Numbered from the stretch's first letter, positions 30,507-39,434 are shown. The stretch: 64,000 nucleotides of DNA from Youhaiella tibetensis (GCF_008000755.1 NZ_CP041690.1:1923260-1987259); one strand, 5' to 3'. The notes: generated by a model not told the origin, from the letters alone. A program made the numbers and translations.

Positions 30507-30992
30507 GTGGAAAAATCACCGGACGCCTTCCGCACCATTTCGGAAGCCGCAGAGGAGCTCGATCTCCCCCAGCACGTGCTGCGCTTCTGGGAGACGCGCT
30601 TCTCGACCATCAAGCCGCTCAAGCGCGGCGGTGGCCGACGGTACTATCGTCCCGAAGATGTGTTGTTGCTCAAGGGCATACGGCATCTGCTGTATGATCA
30701 GGGCTTCACCATCAAGGGTGTGCAGCGCATCCTCAAGGATCAGGGCAGCCGCTATGTCATCGCGATCGCCGATGGCACTCCGCTGGAAAATCTGGTTCCG
30801 CTTCCCGCCGACTCGGATGACGACTCGGAGGAGTACGAGGCGCTGCCGAGCCCCGGCCAGGAACACATTCCGGCCGTAATCCCCGAGCCGAGAGCGCGTG
30901 CGCTGGACAGCGCCGATCGCGAAAAGCTCGAGGGGGTGCTCAGGGAACTGCTCGACTGCAAGCGACTCCTAGAGCGCGCGCGAGAGACCTGA
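30507..30992 (+). CDS. MerR family transcriptional regulator
   Basis: 161 aa from GTG at 30507 with AAGGAGG ideally placed. The MerR winged helix is seen in [20 protein letters not shown] and [18 protein letters not shown]. The C-terminal half is acidic and then coiled coil ([18 protein letters not shown]) with no metal cysteines, so it is not a classical metal sensor. It is a constant downstream neighbour of ihfA in this order. Confidence 0.88.
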   Translation: MEKSPDAFRTISEAAEELDLPQHVLRFWETRFSTIKPLKRGGGRRYYRPEDVLLLKGIRHLLYDQGFTIKGVQRILKDQGSRYVIAIADGTPLENLVPLPADSDDDSEEYEALPSPGQEHIPAVIPEPRARALDSADREKLEGVLRELLDCKRLLERARET

Positions 30993-31018
30993 AGCGGTCA
31001 GGGTGCAATGAACAAAAA

Positions 31019-31051
31019 AAGGTCCTCCGGCATATCCTGCCGGAGGACCTT
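31019..31051. terminator. Bidirectional terminator between merR and the MFS gene
   Basis: A 14-bp perfect stem (31019-31032 with 31038-31051) has a 5-nt loop. A-rich sequence precedes it and T-rich sequence follows, so it can act on both converging transcripts. Confidence 0.9.
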
Positions 31052-31077
31052 GTTCTTTGGGGCGGAAGAGGTGGTGG

Positions 31078-32631
31078 CTATTCAGCCACCACGGGCACGG
31101 CATCGGGCTCGGCTTCGGCCTTCTTGCCCTGGATCGGCAGACGAACGTCCTTGAGCAGCAGGGCGAGAACGAAGCCGGCGGCGAAGAGCCCCGAGCCGAA
31201 ATAGAGCACGTGCGAGAACGCCCACGCGAACGCCTCGACCATCCGGGCGCCGAGCTCGGGCGGCAATTCCTGTACTGCCTTGGGCGTCAGGTCCGGCAGG
31301 GGCACGGGAAGCTGGGCCGCGATGTCGGCGGGCAGGGCCTCCTGGGCACGCTGCAGGGCGCCATGGAGGAGCCCGCCATTGGCGGCCAGCCCGAGGGAAG
31401 CGCCGATCATGCGCGACAGCGTCAGCGCGCCGGTCGCGGCGCCGACATCGGCCCTGGGCGCGGACGACTGCACCGCCACCATCAGCGTCTGCATCTGCAG
31501 GCCCATGCAGATCGAGAAAAAGAACATCAGGATGCCGATGGCCCAGAATGGCGTGGTCGCGCTGATGTGGGTAAAGCCGTAGAGCACGAAGGCCCCCAGG
31601 GCCATGCCGATGACCGGGAAGATCTTGTAACGCCCGGTCCGTGCCGTGATGTTACCCGAGACGATTGCGGCCAGCAGGGAGCCGATGGAGGCAGGAAGAA
31701 ACAGGAGGCCGGCCATCGCGGGCGGTAGCCCGGTGATCATCTGCATGGCCAGCGCGAAGTAGTTGAGCATCCCCAGCGTCGCGACGCCCATCAGGATCGA
31801 CATGGCGAGCGTGAGCGAAATCTGCCGGTTGCGCAGCAGCCCCAGGGGCAGGATGGGTTCGACCGCGCGCCGCTCGACCAGCACGAACGCGGTAAGGGCC
31901 ACCACGACAACGGCAGGCAGGACGTAGATCAGCGGGCCCGAATAGCTTCCGCCAAGCGCCTCCTCGGCCCAGAACACCAGCCCCGTGACCGACGCCGCCA
32001 GCAGCAGGCCGCCAAGATAGTCGATCGAATGGCTGCGCTTCGGGCTGAACGAGGGCATGGCGAAGGCGATCACGCCGATGACGATGACGCCGAGCGGCAG
32101 GTTGATGAGGAAGATGTATTCCCATCCGAAGGTCTGGGCGATAAACCCGCCGGCGACCGGGCCGATGAGGCCGGAGAGGGTGAAGACCGCCGAGCTATAG
32201 CCCTGGTACTTGGCGCGCTCGCGCGGTTCGAAAAGGTCGGCGATGATGGCGAAGGCAGAGGTCATGAGGCCACCTCCGCCCAAGCCCTGCAAGACGCGCG
32301 CCGCAATGAGGCTCTGCATCGACCACGCCATGCCGCAGGCGAGCGAACCGATGGTGAAAAGCCCAATGGCAACCATGAAGACGCGCTTGCGCCCGAAAAG
32401 GTCGCCGAGCTTGCCGTAGAATGGAGTGACGGCAGCCGTTGCCAGGAGATACCCGGCACCGACCCAGCCGAAGAGCTCGAGATCGCCGAGCGATTCCGCA
32501 ATGGTCGGCAAAGCCGTTGCGATGATCTGCATGTCCAGCGAGGCCATGAACATGCCCGCCAGAACCGCGATGTAGATGACGATCTTGCGTTGCTGCGATA
32601 GCGGCGGCGCGGAGGCGGCTTGATATGTCAT
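31078..32631 (-). CDS. MFS drug efflux transporter, DHA2 (14-TM) type
   Basis: 517 aa from the internal ATG at 32631; an ATG at 32676 would place the start inside the promoter. Fourteen hydrophobic segments are countable. Motif A is GKLGDLFGRKRVF and motif C-like GPVAGGFIAQTFGWEYIFLINLPLG is present in part, as in EmrB-like drug/H+ antiporters. It is divergent from a MarR repressor with an operator over its promoter, so it is probably induced by its own substrates. Confidence 0.9.
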   Translation of the reverse strand: MTYQAASAPPLSQQRKIVIYIAVLAGMFMASLDMQIIATALPTIAESLGDLELFGWVGAGYLLATAAVTPFYGKLGDLFGRKRVFMVAIGLFTIGSLACGMAWSMQSLIAARVLQGLGGGGLMTSAFAIIADLFEPRERAKYQGYSSAVFTLSGLIGPVAGGFIAQTFGWEYIFLINLPLGVIVIGVIAFAMPSFSPKRSHSIDYLGGLLLAASVTGLVFWAEEALGGSYSGPLIYVLPAVVVVALTAFVLVERRAVEPILPLGLLRNRQISLTLAMSILMGVATLGMLNYFALAMQMITGLPPAMAGLLFLPASIGSLLAAIVSGNITARTGRYKIFPVIGMALGAFVLYGFTHISATTPFWAIGILMFFFSICMGLQMQTLMVAVQSSAPRADVGAATGALTLSRMIGASLGLAANGGLLHGALQRAQEALPADIAAQLPVPLPDLTPKAVQELPPELGARMVEAFAWAFSHVLYFGSGLFAAGFVLALLLKDVRLPIQGKKAEAEPDAVPVVAE

Positions 32632-32658
32632 GGGCGAAAATCCTTCAAAAGCCGGCGA

Positions 32659-32696
32659 CTTATCTGCCTTAGTCAATTATATGTCAAGGGCACATA
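32659..32696 (-). promoter_or_regulatory. Promoter of the MFS gene with overlapping palindromic operator
   Basis: On the minus strand TTGACA (32687-32682), a 17-nt spacer and GATAAG (32664-32659) form a good sigma70-type promoter. The palindrome TATGT-N7-ACATA (32680-32696) covers the -35 box, a typical MarR repression layout. Confidence 0.7.
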
Positions 32697-32751
32697 AATG
32701 ATAGATGCATGCGATTGCTGCGCGCATGCGTTTGTGCTATAGGCGGGCTCC

Positions 32752-33366
32752 ATGAGCGACAAGACCACCAGCCCCTCCGACCAGATCGGTTGCCATTTCC
32801 AGGCCGAAGATGCCCAACTCGAAGTCTTCGAACGCGAGGGCCTGAGCCGCCAGGCCGCCCAGGCCATTGCCGAGATCGACGTTACGATGCAGCGCATCCG
32901 TCGCGGCATCAGCAAGCGCGAATTCGCCACCGCTCTCGTCGCCTCGCTGGGAGCCGGCGCCGAACTGCAGCACCTGGATGCCATGGGCGCCATTGCCAAC
33001 TGGGGGCACCAGTCCGCCGAAACCGAGGTCACCGTAGGCCTTGTAGCCGAACGCCTCAATATCGATCCGTCGCGGGCCAGCCGGCTGGTTGCCGAGATCG
33101 TCGACAAGGGTTTCGCGCGTCGCGTCGCGTCCCAGGGTGATGCGCGGCGCATTTGCCTCGAGTTGACCGAGGCCGGTCATGAGTTCACCCGCACGTTCCG
33201 TGAGCGCAAGTGGCGCATGCTGGCACGCTCCATGAGCACCTGGAATGAGGACGAAATCGTCACGTTCGCACGCCTGCTGGAGCGCTTCAGCCATTGGGGC
33301 AGGGACGGGCTCTCGGTCGTCGCCGAGTTCGAGGACGCCGACCAGGAAATGGCCGAAGTCAAATAG
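32752..33366 (+). CDS. MarR family regulator
   Basis: 204 aa. The winged helix reads VTVGLVAERLNIDPSRASRLVAEIVDKGF with wing VASQGDARRICLELT. It is longer than usual by an N-terminal helix. It probably represses the divergent DHA2 efflux gene. Confidence 0.87.
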   Translation: MSDKTTSPSDQIGCHFQAEDAQLEVFEREGLSRQAAQAIAEIDVTMQRIRRGISKREFATALVASLGAGAELQHLDAMGAIANWGHQSAETEVTVGLVAERLNIDPSRASRLVAEIVDKGFARRVASQGDARRICLELTEAGHEFTRTFRERKWRMLARSMSTWNEDEIVTFARLLERFSHWGRDGLSVVAEFEDADQEMAEVK

Positions 33367-33480
33367 CCGAACCGCGTGCGACGATTTGTGCGGGCGGTGC
33401 TCGCTTAATGGATCGTTTACATTTGCGGAACGGAGCGTAAATAGACGCGACCCGTGACAAGCGGGATTTCTTGCAGTACC

Positions 33481-33518
33481 GCGCCTCACGGTCCTCGTAA
33501 CGGTTCGAGGCGCCTTTT
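33481..33518 (+). terminator. Hairpin with T-run upstream of the MHS transporter
   Basis: GCGCCTC (33481-33487) pairs with GAGGCGC (33507-33513) and CTTTT follows. It lies only 23 nt before the MHS start and could be a terminator of the marR transcript or a leader attenuator. Confidence 0.5.
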
Positions 33519-33540
33519 CCGTTTCCGGAGCACTTCCTCA

Positions 33541-34887
33541 ATGTCTTCCATAGCCGCTTCGCCGGCTGCCGTTCCGGCCAATTCGCGCACTCGCGTGCTG
33601 CTGGCCAGCCTCATCGGCACCACTATCGAGTTTTACGACTTCTACGTCTATGCGACTGCGGCCGTCCTCGTATTTCCCCATCTCTTCTTCCCCGCCGGCA
33701 ACGAAACCACCGCGCTGCTGTCCTCGTTCGCCGTCTTCGGCGCGGCCATGGTGGCCCGTCCGCTCGGCGCCATCTTCTTCGGACACCTGGGCGATCGGCG
33801 CGGCCGCAAGGTGACATTGGTGGGCGCGTTGCTCACCATGGGTATCGCGACCTTCCTCATCGGCGCACTGCCCACCTATGCCATGGTCGGCTGGTTCGCT
33901 CCGGCCCTGCTGGTGATCCTGCGCCTCGCGCAAGGCTTCGCGCTGGGCGGGGAGTGGAGCGGCGCCGCGCTGGTGGCAACCGAGAACGCTCCCAAGGGCA
34001 AGCGCGCCGTTTTCGGCACCTTCCCGCAACTGGGGGCGCCGATCGGCTTCATCATCGCCAACGGCCTGTTCCTCATCATCGCGGCAGTGCTGCCGTCCGA
34101 CGATCCGTCGCGCCCGTCGCTGGCGTTCCTCGATTGGGGCTGGCGCATCCCCTTCCTGTTCTCGATCGTGATGGTGGCCGTGGGCCTCTGGGTGCGGCTG
34201 AGCCTGGTCGAGAGCGCCGCGTTCGAAAAAACTGTCAGGACAGGCCAGGTGCAGCGCCTGCCGCTCGCCGCCGTGTTCAAGGCGCACTGGAAGGAGCTCA
34301 TCCTGGGCACCTTCTACATGCTGGCCACCTACGTGCTCTTCTACCTGATGACGACTTTCTCGCTCAGCTACGGGCGCGCCGCGACCGATGCCGCCGTGCC
34401 GGGCCTGGGCTTTGGCTACAACACCTTCGTGCTCATGATGATCGTGGGCGTGGTGTTCTTCGGGGTGTTCACGCTGGTTTCCGGCCCCTGGGCCGACCGC
34501 TGGGGCCGCCGGCGCACGCTGATCTGGGTCACCATCGCCATCGCGCTCTTCGGCCTGGTGTGGGTGCCCATGCTTGCCGGCGGCACGTTCGGCGTGATGG
34601 CCTGGCTGATCCTCGGATTTTCGCTGATGGGCATGACCTTCGGGCCGATGGGCGCGCTGCTCCCCGAACTCTTTCCAGCCAACGTCCGCTATACCGGCTC
34701 GGGCATTTCCTACAACGTCTCCTCGATCCTTGGCGCGGCCGTGGCCCCGTTCATCGCCGTCGCGCTCTGGAGCTACGGCGCGGGGAGCCCGTTCTGGGTA
34801 GGCATCTACCTCACCTCCATGTCGGTGCTGACGCTGATCGCGTTGCTGCTCGGCAAGGAGACCAAGGACGTCGATATCGACGCCTGA
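33541..34887 (+). CDS. MHS family (metabolite:H+ symporter) MFS transporter
   Basis: 448 aa, 12 TM segments. The start SLIGTTIEFYDFYVYATAA is the MHS signature of ProP/ShiA-like carriers. Motif A is GHLGDRRGRKVTL and its second copy GPWADRWGRRRTL. Likely substrates are dicarboxylates, shikimate or betaines. An ATG at 33541 fits the family better than the upstream open frame. Confidence 0.9.
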   Translation: MSSIAASPAAVPANSRTRVLLASLIGTTIEFYDFYVYATAAVLVFPHLFFPAGNETTALLSSFAVFGAAMVARPLGAIFFGHLGDRRGRKVTLVGALLTMGIATFLIGALPTYAMVGWFAPALLVILRLAQGFALGGEWSGAALVATENAPKGKRAVFGTFPQLGAPIGFIIANGLFLIIAAVLPSDDPSRPSLAFLDWGWRIPFLFSIVMVAVGLWVRLSLVESAAFEKTVRTGQVQRLPLAAVFKAHWKELILGTFYMLATYVLFYLMTTFSLSYGRAATDAAVPGLGFGYNTFVLMMIVGVVFFGVFTLVSGPWADRWGRRRTLIWVTIAIALFGLVWVPMLAGGTFGVMAWLILGFSLMGMTFGPMGALLPELFPANVRYTGSGISYNVSSILGAAVAPFIAVALWSYGAGSPFWVGIYLTSMSVLTLIALLLGKETKDVDIDA

Positions 34888-34895
34888 TGGACGAT

Positions 34896-34927
34896 AAAGC
34901 GCCCGTTCCGGATGGAGCGGGCGCTTT
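34896..34927. terminator. Bidirectional terminator
   Basis: A 14-bp stem (34896-34909 with 34914-34927, one G-T pair) has a GGAT loop. It separates the converging MHS gene and the next membrane protein gene. Confidence 0.85.
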
Positions 34928-34942
34928 GAATTTGTCGGCAGC

Positions 34943-35416
34943 CTACTCCGCCGGCGCGTGGGCGCCGAACCCGGGGGCAGGGGTGGCGGCAACCGCCGCG
35001 CGATGCTCCACCTGCCAGACGCGGTGCAGATAATAGGCCTGCACGAGCAGCAGCCCGAGTTCGCAAACCCAGAGCACCCCGACCAGCCCCGGCACGCCGT
35101 TCATGATGGCGTTGAGCATGGCGATCGAGAACAGCGTGCGCACCGCAACGTCGGTAAGCCCGTTCGCCCAGCTCGGATTGATGAGCCGCAACACCGCCCA
35201 GATGGAAATCAACGACCCGAGGAAGTTGATGAACATCATCGCGAGCGGTGACAGCTCACCTACCGCGCCGCCAAGGCCGATAGCCCCATTCACCGTATCG
35301 AGAACGCTCAGATAGACACCCGCGACGCCCGGAAGCGCCAAGGGCAGGCAGGTAACCAGATCATAGATCGCGCTGGTCCTGACGGCCCGCGCGAGTTTGA
35401 CGTTGAGTGTCGCCAT
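34943..35416 (-). CDS. Four-helix membrane protein, unknown function
   Basis: 157 aa with four hydrophobic segments (CLPLALPGVAGVYLSV; LAMMFINFLGSLISIWAVL; LFSIAMLNAIMNGVPGLVGVLW; CELGLLLVQAYYLH) and an Ala/Pro-rich tail. I do not recognise a named family. It has its own terminator and a free 5' region, so it is a single-gene unit. Confidence 0.65.
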   Translation of the reverse strand: MATLNVKLARAVRTSAIYDLVTCLPLALPGVAGVYLSVLDTVNGAIGLGGAVGELSPLAMMFINFLGSLISIWAVLRLINPSWANGLTDVAVRTLFSIAMLNAIMNGVPGLVGVLWVCELGLLLVQAYYLHRVWQVEHRAAVAATPAPGFGAHAPAE

Positions 35417-35524
35417 GACATCCCCCAGTACTGACCCGGTGGGAATGCTTACATATTTACGAAATGTTTACCATAAGCCGCCGGCAAGATGCTTAACCGC
35501 GACGGGAGCGCGGGGCGGCATGGG

Positions 35525-35920
35525 CTATTTCGCCAGCCAATGATGGCAATGGTGCTCGTAGACCATCTGCTCGGGCGCGGGGAAGGCAGGATCGGCGAAA
35601 CTCCCCACCGCCACCGCCACAAACCCCGCCTTGCGCGCGGGATACCAATAGACGGTGCTGCCGCAATGCGGGCAGAAGTGGTGAGTGACCGCAAAGCCGC
35701 TATCCCCGATCCGCTCATAGATGCTCGACGCGCCGGCGGGTGAGGTGTTCTCGATCCGGTAGAAGGCGGCGATCCCGAAGACAGACCCCGTGCGCCGCTG
35801 GCACTCCAGGCAATGACAGGCCGAGACCTTCTCGGGATCGCCCTTGCAGGCGACCACGAGCTGGCCGCAGGCGCATTGCGCCGTTCGAGTAGCTTTCGCA
35901 CCCAATGGGTCATCGTTCAT
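35525..35920 (-). CDS. GFA family glutathione-dependent zinc protein
   Basis: 131 aa from ATG at 35920. The zinc-binding cysteines of the GFA fold are present: CACGQL, CHCLECQRRTGS and HFCPHCGSTVYWYP. Related proteins act as glutathione-dependent formaldehyde-activating enzymes or unrelated lyases. It is the last chromosomal gene before the prophage; the frame continues upstream toward the att site without a good start. Confidence 0.85.
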   Translation of the reverse strand: MNDDPLGAKATRTAQCACGQLVVACKGDPEKVSACHCLECQRRTGSVFGIAAFYRIENTSPAGASSIYERIGDSGFAVTHHFCPHCGSTVYWYPARKAGFVAVAVGSFADPAFPAPEQMVYEHHCHHWLAK

Positions 35921-36057
35921 CGACGGGGATCCAGACTGCACGAGGGCTGCCAGCCTTCCACATCTGAGCGGAAAGACAAAGTCGGTGACGAATGGCGGGA
36001 GATGTTTCTCTGCCGGGGCTCGGCGGCTAATGCCTGCCAAAGCCCCGGGAGAAGAGA

Positions 36058-36102
36058 TGGTCGGAGTGGCCGGATTTGAACCGACGACCCTTTGTCCCCC
36101 AG
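36058..36102 (-). repeat. attL: 3' half of a tRNA-Pro(GGG) gene
   Basis: On the minus strand the 45 nt read from anticodon loop CTGGGGG through ACAAA (3' anticodon strand), the T-arm with GGTTCAAATCC, and the acceptor ending CCGACCA. The anticodon loop gives GGG. The 5' half is missing: beyond 36102 the sequence no longer pairs as a tRNA. This is the expected core left by integration into a tRNA 3' end. Confidence 0.88.
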
Positions 36103-36121
36103 ACAGAAACACCAATATTGG

Positions 36122-37255
36122 CTATCCCTTTCGCTTTGCGGCTTTCCGCGGATCGGCCGCCCCCTTCGTGGGATTTTTCGTGGGACTTGCTGCGTTGAGC
36201 GCTGCACGCACGTCTTCCGCCAGGGCATGAGCATACTTCTCCGTGGTGGTGATGCGCTCGTGGCCGAGCAAGTTCTGCACCACCTTCATGTTCGACTTTC
36301 TCAGTACCCGCGTGGCAGCGGTATGCCTCGTGTCGTGGAACCGAAGGTTTTCGACGCCAGCCTTTCTGATCGCGCGCCTGCTCGCCTCTCTCAGCCCCGC
36401 TTCGGTAATGGGGTAGCGCTTTCCCCGGACCAACTTCTTCCGGCTGTCCGTGCGGCGCGCCACGTAGGTGAAGACAGCCGTTTCGTGCCGTCCTCGCTCT
36501 TCCCACAAGAGTTGGAAGGTCTCATCGCTCATCGGGATGACCCGGGACTTCCTGCCCTTGCCGATCACGGTGAACTGGCGGCCAAAAAAGTCGACCCGTG
36601 GCCACTCCAGGCCAACTACCTCCATGCGCCGGCAGCCGTTGAGGAACGCGAAGCGCATGGCGACATCGTAGCCGGCAGAGAGTTGTCCCAGAACGGCAGC
36701 CTCCTCGCCTATGCTGGCTTCGCGAATGCGCTCTTTGGGCTCCGTGAGAAAGTGTTCGTTCCAAAGGATCGGAACCACCGGCACCTTCCATACCCTCGCC
36801 GCGCGCGTCATGACCTTGCGCAATGGTTCGGTCATGGTGCGGTTGACGGTTGCGGGGCCAACTAGCTTTTTGGGCGTGTTCTTGTTGCCGACGCGGCGGT
36901 GCTCTGCGCGGCGCTTGGCAACCAGCCTGGCAACGAGATCGTCCGTTACAGCGGATATGGGTGTCGCCTTGCCTATGGCGGCCTCCAGCCACTCCATTGA
37001 CGCCAGCGTGGTCAGGGCATTCTTGTGGTGCTGGCCCACTTCCACCATGTACCTCGCCGCAGCTTCACCGAAGCCGATGTCCCTGCCGGCGAAGGGGCGC
37101 GACTTTGCTGAGGCCTTGGCCTCAGATCGAACTACCTCTTGGTGTTCGAGCGCCTTGCGTTTTGAAGTTGCGCCCGTATCGCCGCTAAATCGGTGACCAT
37201 TGAGCTGGAAGTCGTACGAATACGTTTTGGAGCCGGGGCGCTTATAGACCGACAT
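36122..37255 (-). CDS. int: Phage tyrosine integrase
   Basis: 377 aa. An N-terminal arm-binding region and SAM-like core-binding domain (about 60-165) precede the catalytic domain. The catalytic set is visible: R209 in NGCRRMEVVGLEW, K235-type lysine in GKGRKSRVIP, H307 and R310 in FHDTRHTAATRV, H332 in LLGHERITTTEKY, and nucleophile Y341. It sits 20 nt from attL and reads toward it, the usual arrangement. It is the last gene of the leftward early operon. Confidence 0.95.
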   Translation of the reverse strand: MSVYKRPGSKTYSYDFQLNGHRFSGDTGATSKRKALEHQEVVRSEAKASAKSRPFAGRDIGFGEAAARYMVEVGQHHKNALTTLASMEWLEAAIGKATPISAVTDDLVARLVAKRRAEHRRVGNKNTPKKLVGPATVNRTMTEPLRKVMTRAARVWKVPVVPILWNEHFLTEPKERIREASIGEEAAVLGQLSAGYDVAMRFAFLNGCRRMEVVGLEWPRVDFFGRQFTVIGKGRKSRVIPMSDETFQLLWEERGRHETAVFTYVARRTDSRKKLVRGKRYPITEAGLREASRRAIRKAGVENLRFHDTRHTAATRVLRKSNMKVVQNLLGHERITTTEKYAHALAEDVRAALNAASPTKNPTKGAADPRKAAKRKG

Positions 37256-37440
37256 TCAACCTGTCTCCGAGAAGCTTTAAAGGCCTCGATGTCGTCTGGC
37301 TCATAGCGGCGGCTCATTCGAGACGCACCACGACCCACGTTGATGAACGGGATCGTGCCGTCTGCCGTCAAGTCCCTAAGTTGCCGGTTGGATATTCCGA
37401 GCGCGTCGGCGGCCTCGGCCGGTGTAAGGAGGCCGCTCAC
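37132..37440 (-). CDS. Excisionase-like HTH protein
   Basis: 102 aa from GTG at 37440. The N-terminus (LLTPAEAADALGISNRQLRDL; GTIPFINVGRG; SRRYEPDDIEAFKASRR) is a MerR-like HTH_17 of the Xis/AlpA type. The basic C-terminal part overlaps the int start by 124 nt in another frame. Its place directly upstream of int and its fold suggest the excision directionality factor. Confidence 0.75.
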   Translation of the reverse strand: MSGLLTPAEAADALGISNRQLRDLTADGTIPFINVGRGASRMSRRYEPDDIEAFKASRRQVECRSISAPAPKRIRTTSSSMVTDLAAIRAQLQNARRSNTKR

Positions 37441-37544
37441 ACTCCGTCCCTCGCTGGTTTGAGGGCGGCGCAGTTGGCGTCCGTTCCCGATGATCGTGAA
37501 ATCTCCCAATTGACGGAATCGGGCGCGGCCGAGACCTTCCGGCG

Positions 37545-37775
37545 ATGACCCGTGACGAAGCCAACGACCGAATGATCCTCTCGCGCCGCGTGCTCGCCGG
37601 CTGGGAGCGGGCGCTCCCGGTCGGAAGCCCCGAGGATCTGCTGCGACTGATTGGTGAAGAGATCGCCGCGCTCGAGCGCATCCTGGTCGCTCATCCGCAG
37701 AAGGCCGCCGCGGTGTCCGGCGTAATCGAGCGCTACCGAACCTTGGGCGATCGTGTGAAGGCAAAGGCCAACTAA
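37545..37775 (+). CDS. Hypothetical prophage protein (helical)
   Basis: 76 aa. Charged and fully helical (LLRLIGEEIAALERILVAHPQKAAAVSGVIERY). No family recognised. It is on the plus strand within a leftward operon, so it may be expressed in the lysogen. Confidence 0.5.
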   Translation: MTRDEANDRMILSRRVLAGWERALPVGSPEDLLRLIGEEIAALERILVAHPQKAAAVSGVIERYRTLGDRVKAKAN

Positions 37776-37826
37776 TCCCGGAACCCTGCCGAGGCGAGCC
37801 CATTGCCCTTCTGGAAGGAGAAAGTG

Positions 37827-37994
37827 ATGGGAAGCGACAAACTCGCGACGGGTATCGCAATCGGCATCGCTATCGGTGCCGGCATTGGCTCTGCCATGGA
37901 CAATATTGCCATGGGCATCGGGATCGGCGTTGCCATTGGCGCCGCGCTGGGCGGCGCTTGGCAGCACTGGGAAGGTCGGGGGAAGGGTGATTGA
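37827..37994 (+). CDS. Small glycine-zipper membrane protein
   Basis: 55 aa from ATG at 37827 with AAGGAG upstream. Almost the whole length is alternating Gly/Ala/Ile (GIAIGIAIGAGIGSAM; IGIGVAIGAALGGAW), the pattern of glycine-zipper membrane helices. It follows the preceding small gene on the same strand. A pore- or envelope-acting role is possible but unproven. Confidence 0.55.
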   Translation: MGSDKLATGIAIGIAIGAGIGSAMDNIAMGIGIGVAIGAALGGAWQHWEGRGKGD

Positions 37995-38002
37995 CACTTG
38001 GA

Positions 38003-38242
38003 CTAGCCGTTCGACTTGGGCAGATAGATACGCGCCGGTGCCGGCCCAGACACATCGATCGTATAGCCACCCCCGCGCCCGGTGCCGCGGCCAACCTTAA
38101 CCCGGATGCCCGGGAACGGCTTACCGTCGGGCCCAATGCCGCCAATCTGATCCAGCACCTCGTGCGCCATACGCTCACGGATTTCGTCTTCCGTCACTGT
38201 GGCGCGGAAGCTGATGGTTTCGGGCGTAATGAGCTTCGTCAT
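38003..38242 (-). CDS. Hypothetical prophage protein
   Basis: 79 aa from the internal ATG at 38242, which overlaps the upstream gene's stop (ATGA). It contains a glycine-rich basic loop (VKVGRGTGRGGGYTIDV). No family recognised. Part of the leftward operon. Confidence 0.55.
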   Translation of the reverse strand: MTKLITPETISFRATVTEDEIRERMAHEVLDQIGGIGPDGKPFPGIRVKVGRGTGRGGGYTIDVSGPAPARIYLPKSNG

Positions 38243-38721
38243 GGGGTCGGCTCCTTGTGCCGCATGGGCCGGGTAGGAATCTTGCGTCCTTGCGGCCACG
38301 TGTTTTGCGATGTCGGGATGCGCTGTCGCTCCTCGCGGGGCTTGCGCGGCTTAACGGGGCGGGCGCTGGCGGGCGTGTCGATAGTGATCGGCATCACCAG
38401 CACGCCACGGCGGATGCGGTTCTCTAGCGTGCGCTCCAGGCCGCGCAGCATCGTCTCGAGGACGATGGTGTAGCTGACCTTGCCGCTCCAGCCCTCGTCG
38501 AGGAAGCGATGGCAATTGGCGCAGGCGTCGGCGCCGTCGAAGTCGTGGGCCTTCTGGGCCATGCCCTTGCCGTGCCGGAAATGGGCGAACACCGTGGTTT
38601 CGTGGCCCAGGCCGGAGGGGTCGAGGCAGATGCCGACAAAACGAAGCTGGCAGGGTTGGCCCTTGGCGGCCGAGAGGTACTTGTTGGAGCGGATGGGCTC
38701 GAGGCGCTGGCGTAAGGTCAT
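38239..38721 (-). CDS. DUF1364 (YbcO-like) putative nuclease
   Basis: 160 aa. The segment CQLRFVGICLDPSG-TTVFAHF-HGKGMAQKAHDFDGADACANCHRFLDE fits DUF1364, an HNH-like metal nuclease family from lambdoid nin regions. Key residues are the paired cysteines and histidines of this stretch. The tail is basic and proline-rich. It overlaps the next gene by 4 nt, so it belongs to the recombination part of the early operon. Confidence 0.78.
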   Translation of the reverse strand: MTLRQRLEPIRSNKYLSAAKGQPCQLRFVGICLDPSGLGHETTVFAHFRHGKGMAQKAHDFDGADACANCHRFLDEGWSGKVSYTIVLETMLRGLERTLENRIRRGVLVMPITIDTPASARPVKPRKPREERQRIPTSQNTWPQGRKIPTRPMRHKEPTP

Positions 38722-39152
38722 GCTGCGCGCTCCTCAAGGAAGGCGAGCACGTCATATCCAACGGCGTCGCAGAGTTTCTCGGTCGCTCGGTCGAAGAAGC
38801 GACGAAATTCGACCTGGTCCATAGCTTCAAAGCCGATGCTATCGACCACTATGGCGACCTCGCCGGTTTCCATGTCGACCACCTGCCGGCGAAAGCCGCA
38901 GATGAGCTTCAACTCATCGTGCAGGTGCTCGGCCGAGGGCCACCGGCCGGTAGCGTCTACGACCCGGTGCAGCACCATCCAGTAGGTGCGCAGCAGGGGG
39001 AGGGTGCGCTTGTTGCGCCGCACCAGGTCGTACTCTGTGCCGGGCGGATCGCCGTCCAGCAGTTCGAGGTCGAAGGGCGTCAGAGCCGAAACGCGGCCGC
39101 GCGCATCCTTCACCGCAATGGGGGCCGGAGCCTTATCTCGTTTCGCGGTCAT
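38718..39152 (-). CDS. DUF1367-like phage protein
   Basis: 144 aa. The pattern RTLPLLRTYWMVLHRVVDATGRWPSAEHLHDELK with later DSIGFEAMDQVEFRRFFDRA resembles DUF1367/NinB-related proteins that assist phage recombination. Identification is by pattern memory. It lies between recT and the DUF1364 nuclease. Confidence 0.6.
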   Translation of the reverse strand: MTAKRDKAPAPIAVKDARGRVSALTPFDLELLDGDPPGTEYDLVRRNKRTLPLLRTYWMVLHRVVDATGRWPSAEHLHDELKLICGFRRQVVDMETGEVAIVVDSIGFEAMDQVEFRRFFDRATEKLCDAVGYDVLAFLEERAA

Positions 39153-39158
39153 GATCGA

Positions 39159-39368
39159 TCACCCTGCCAGCAACGGGAAGGTGTGGCTCATTGCCCGCTC
39201 GCGGCCTTCTTGGGCGAGGCGCTCGATACGAGCGGCATAAGGGTCCGGCAGCACGAGATACTGTTCGCCATGGGCGTATGTGTCGTGCCAGCGGTCGTAG
39301 TCATCGGCCGAGCGGATAGCGCTCAGCGCCTGCTCTGCGGCCTTCACGTGGTCCTCAAACGGGTTCAT
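39159..39368 (-). CDS. Hypothetical prophage protein
   Basis: 69 aa from the ATG at 39368 (an earlier start at 39398 is possible). Charged and helical with no recognised motif; ends in HTFPLLAG. It is in line with the leftward operon. Confidence 0.5.
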   Translation of the reverse strand: MNPFEDHVKAAEQALSAIRSADDYDRWHDTYAHGEQYLVLPDPYAARIERLAQEGRERAMSHTFPLLAG

Positions 39369-39434
39369 CGAATTACTCGGCGGTTGGCTCTTAACCACCT
39401 CGGCCTTTCAGCCTCGGCCCGCCGCCCTTGCGGG

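Noticed and set aside
36058-36120. Complete tRNA-Pro gene
   Set aside because: The 5' half of the cloverleaf is missing, so it is an attachment-site fragment.
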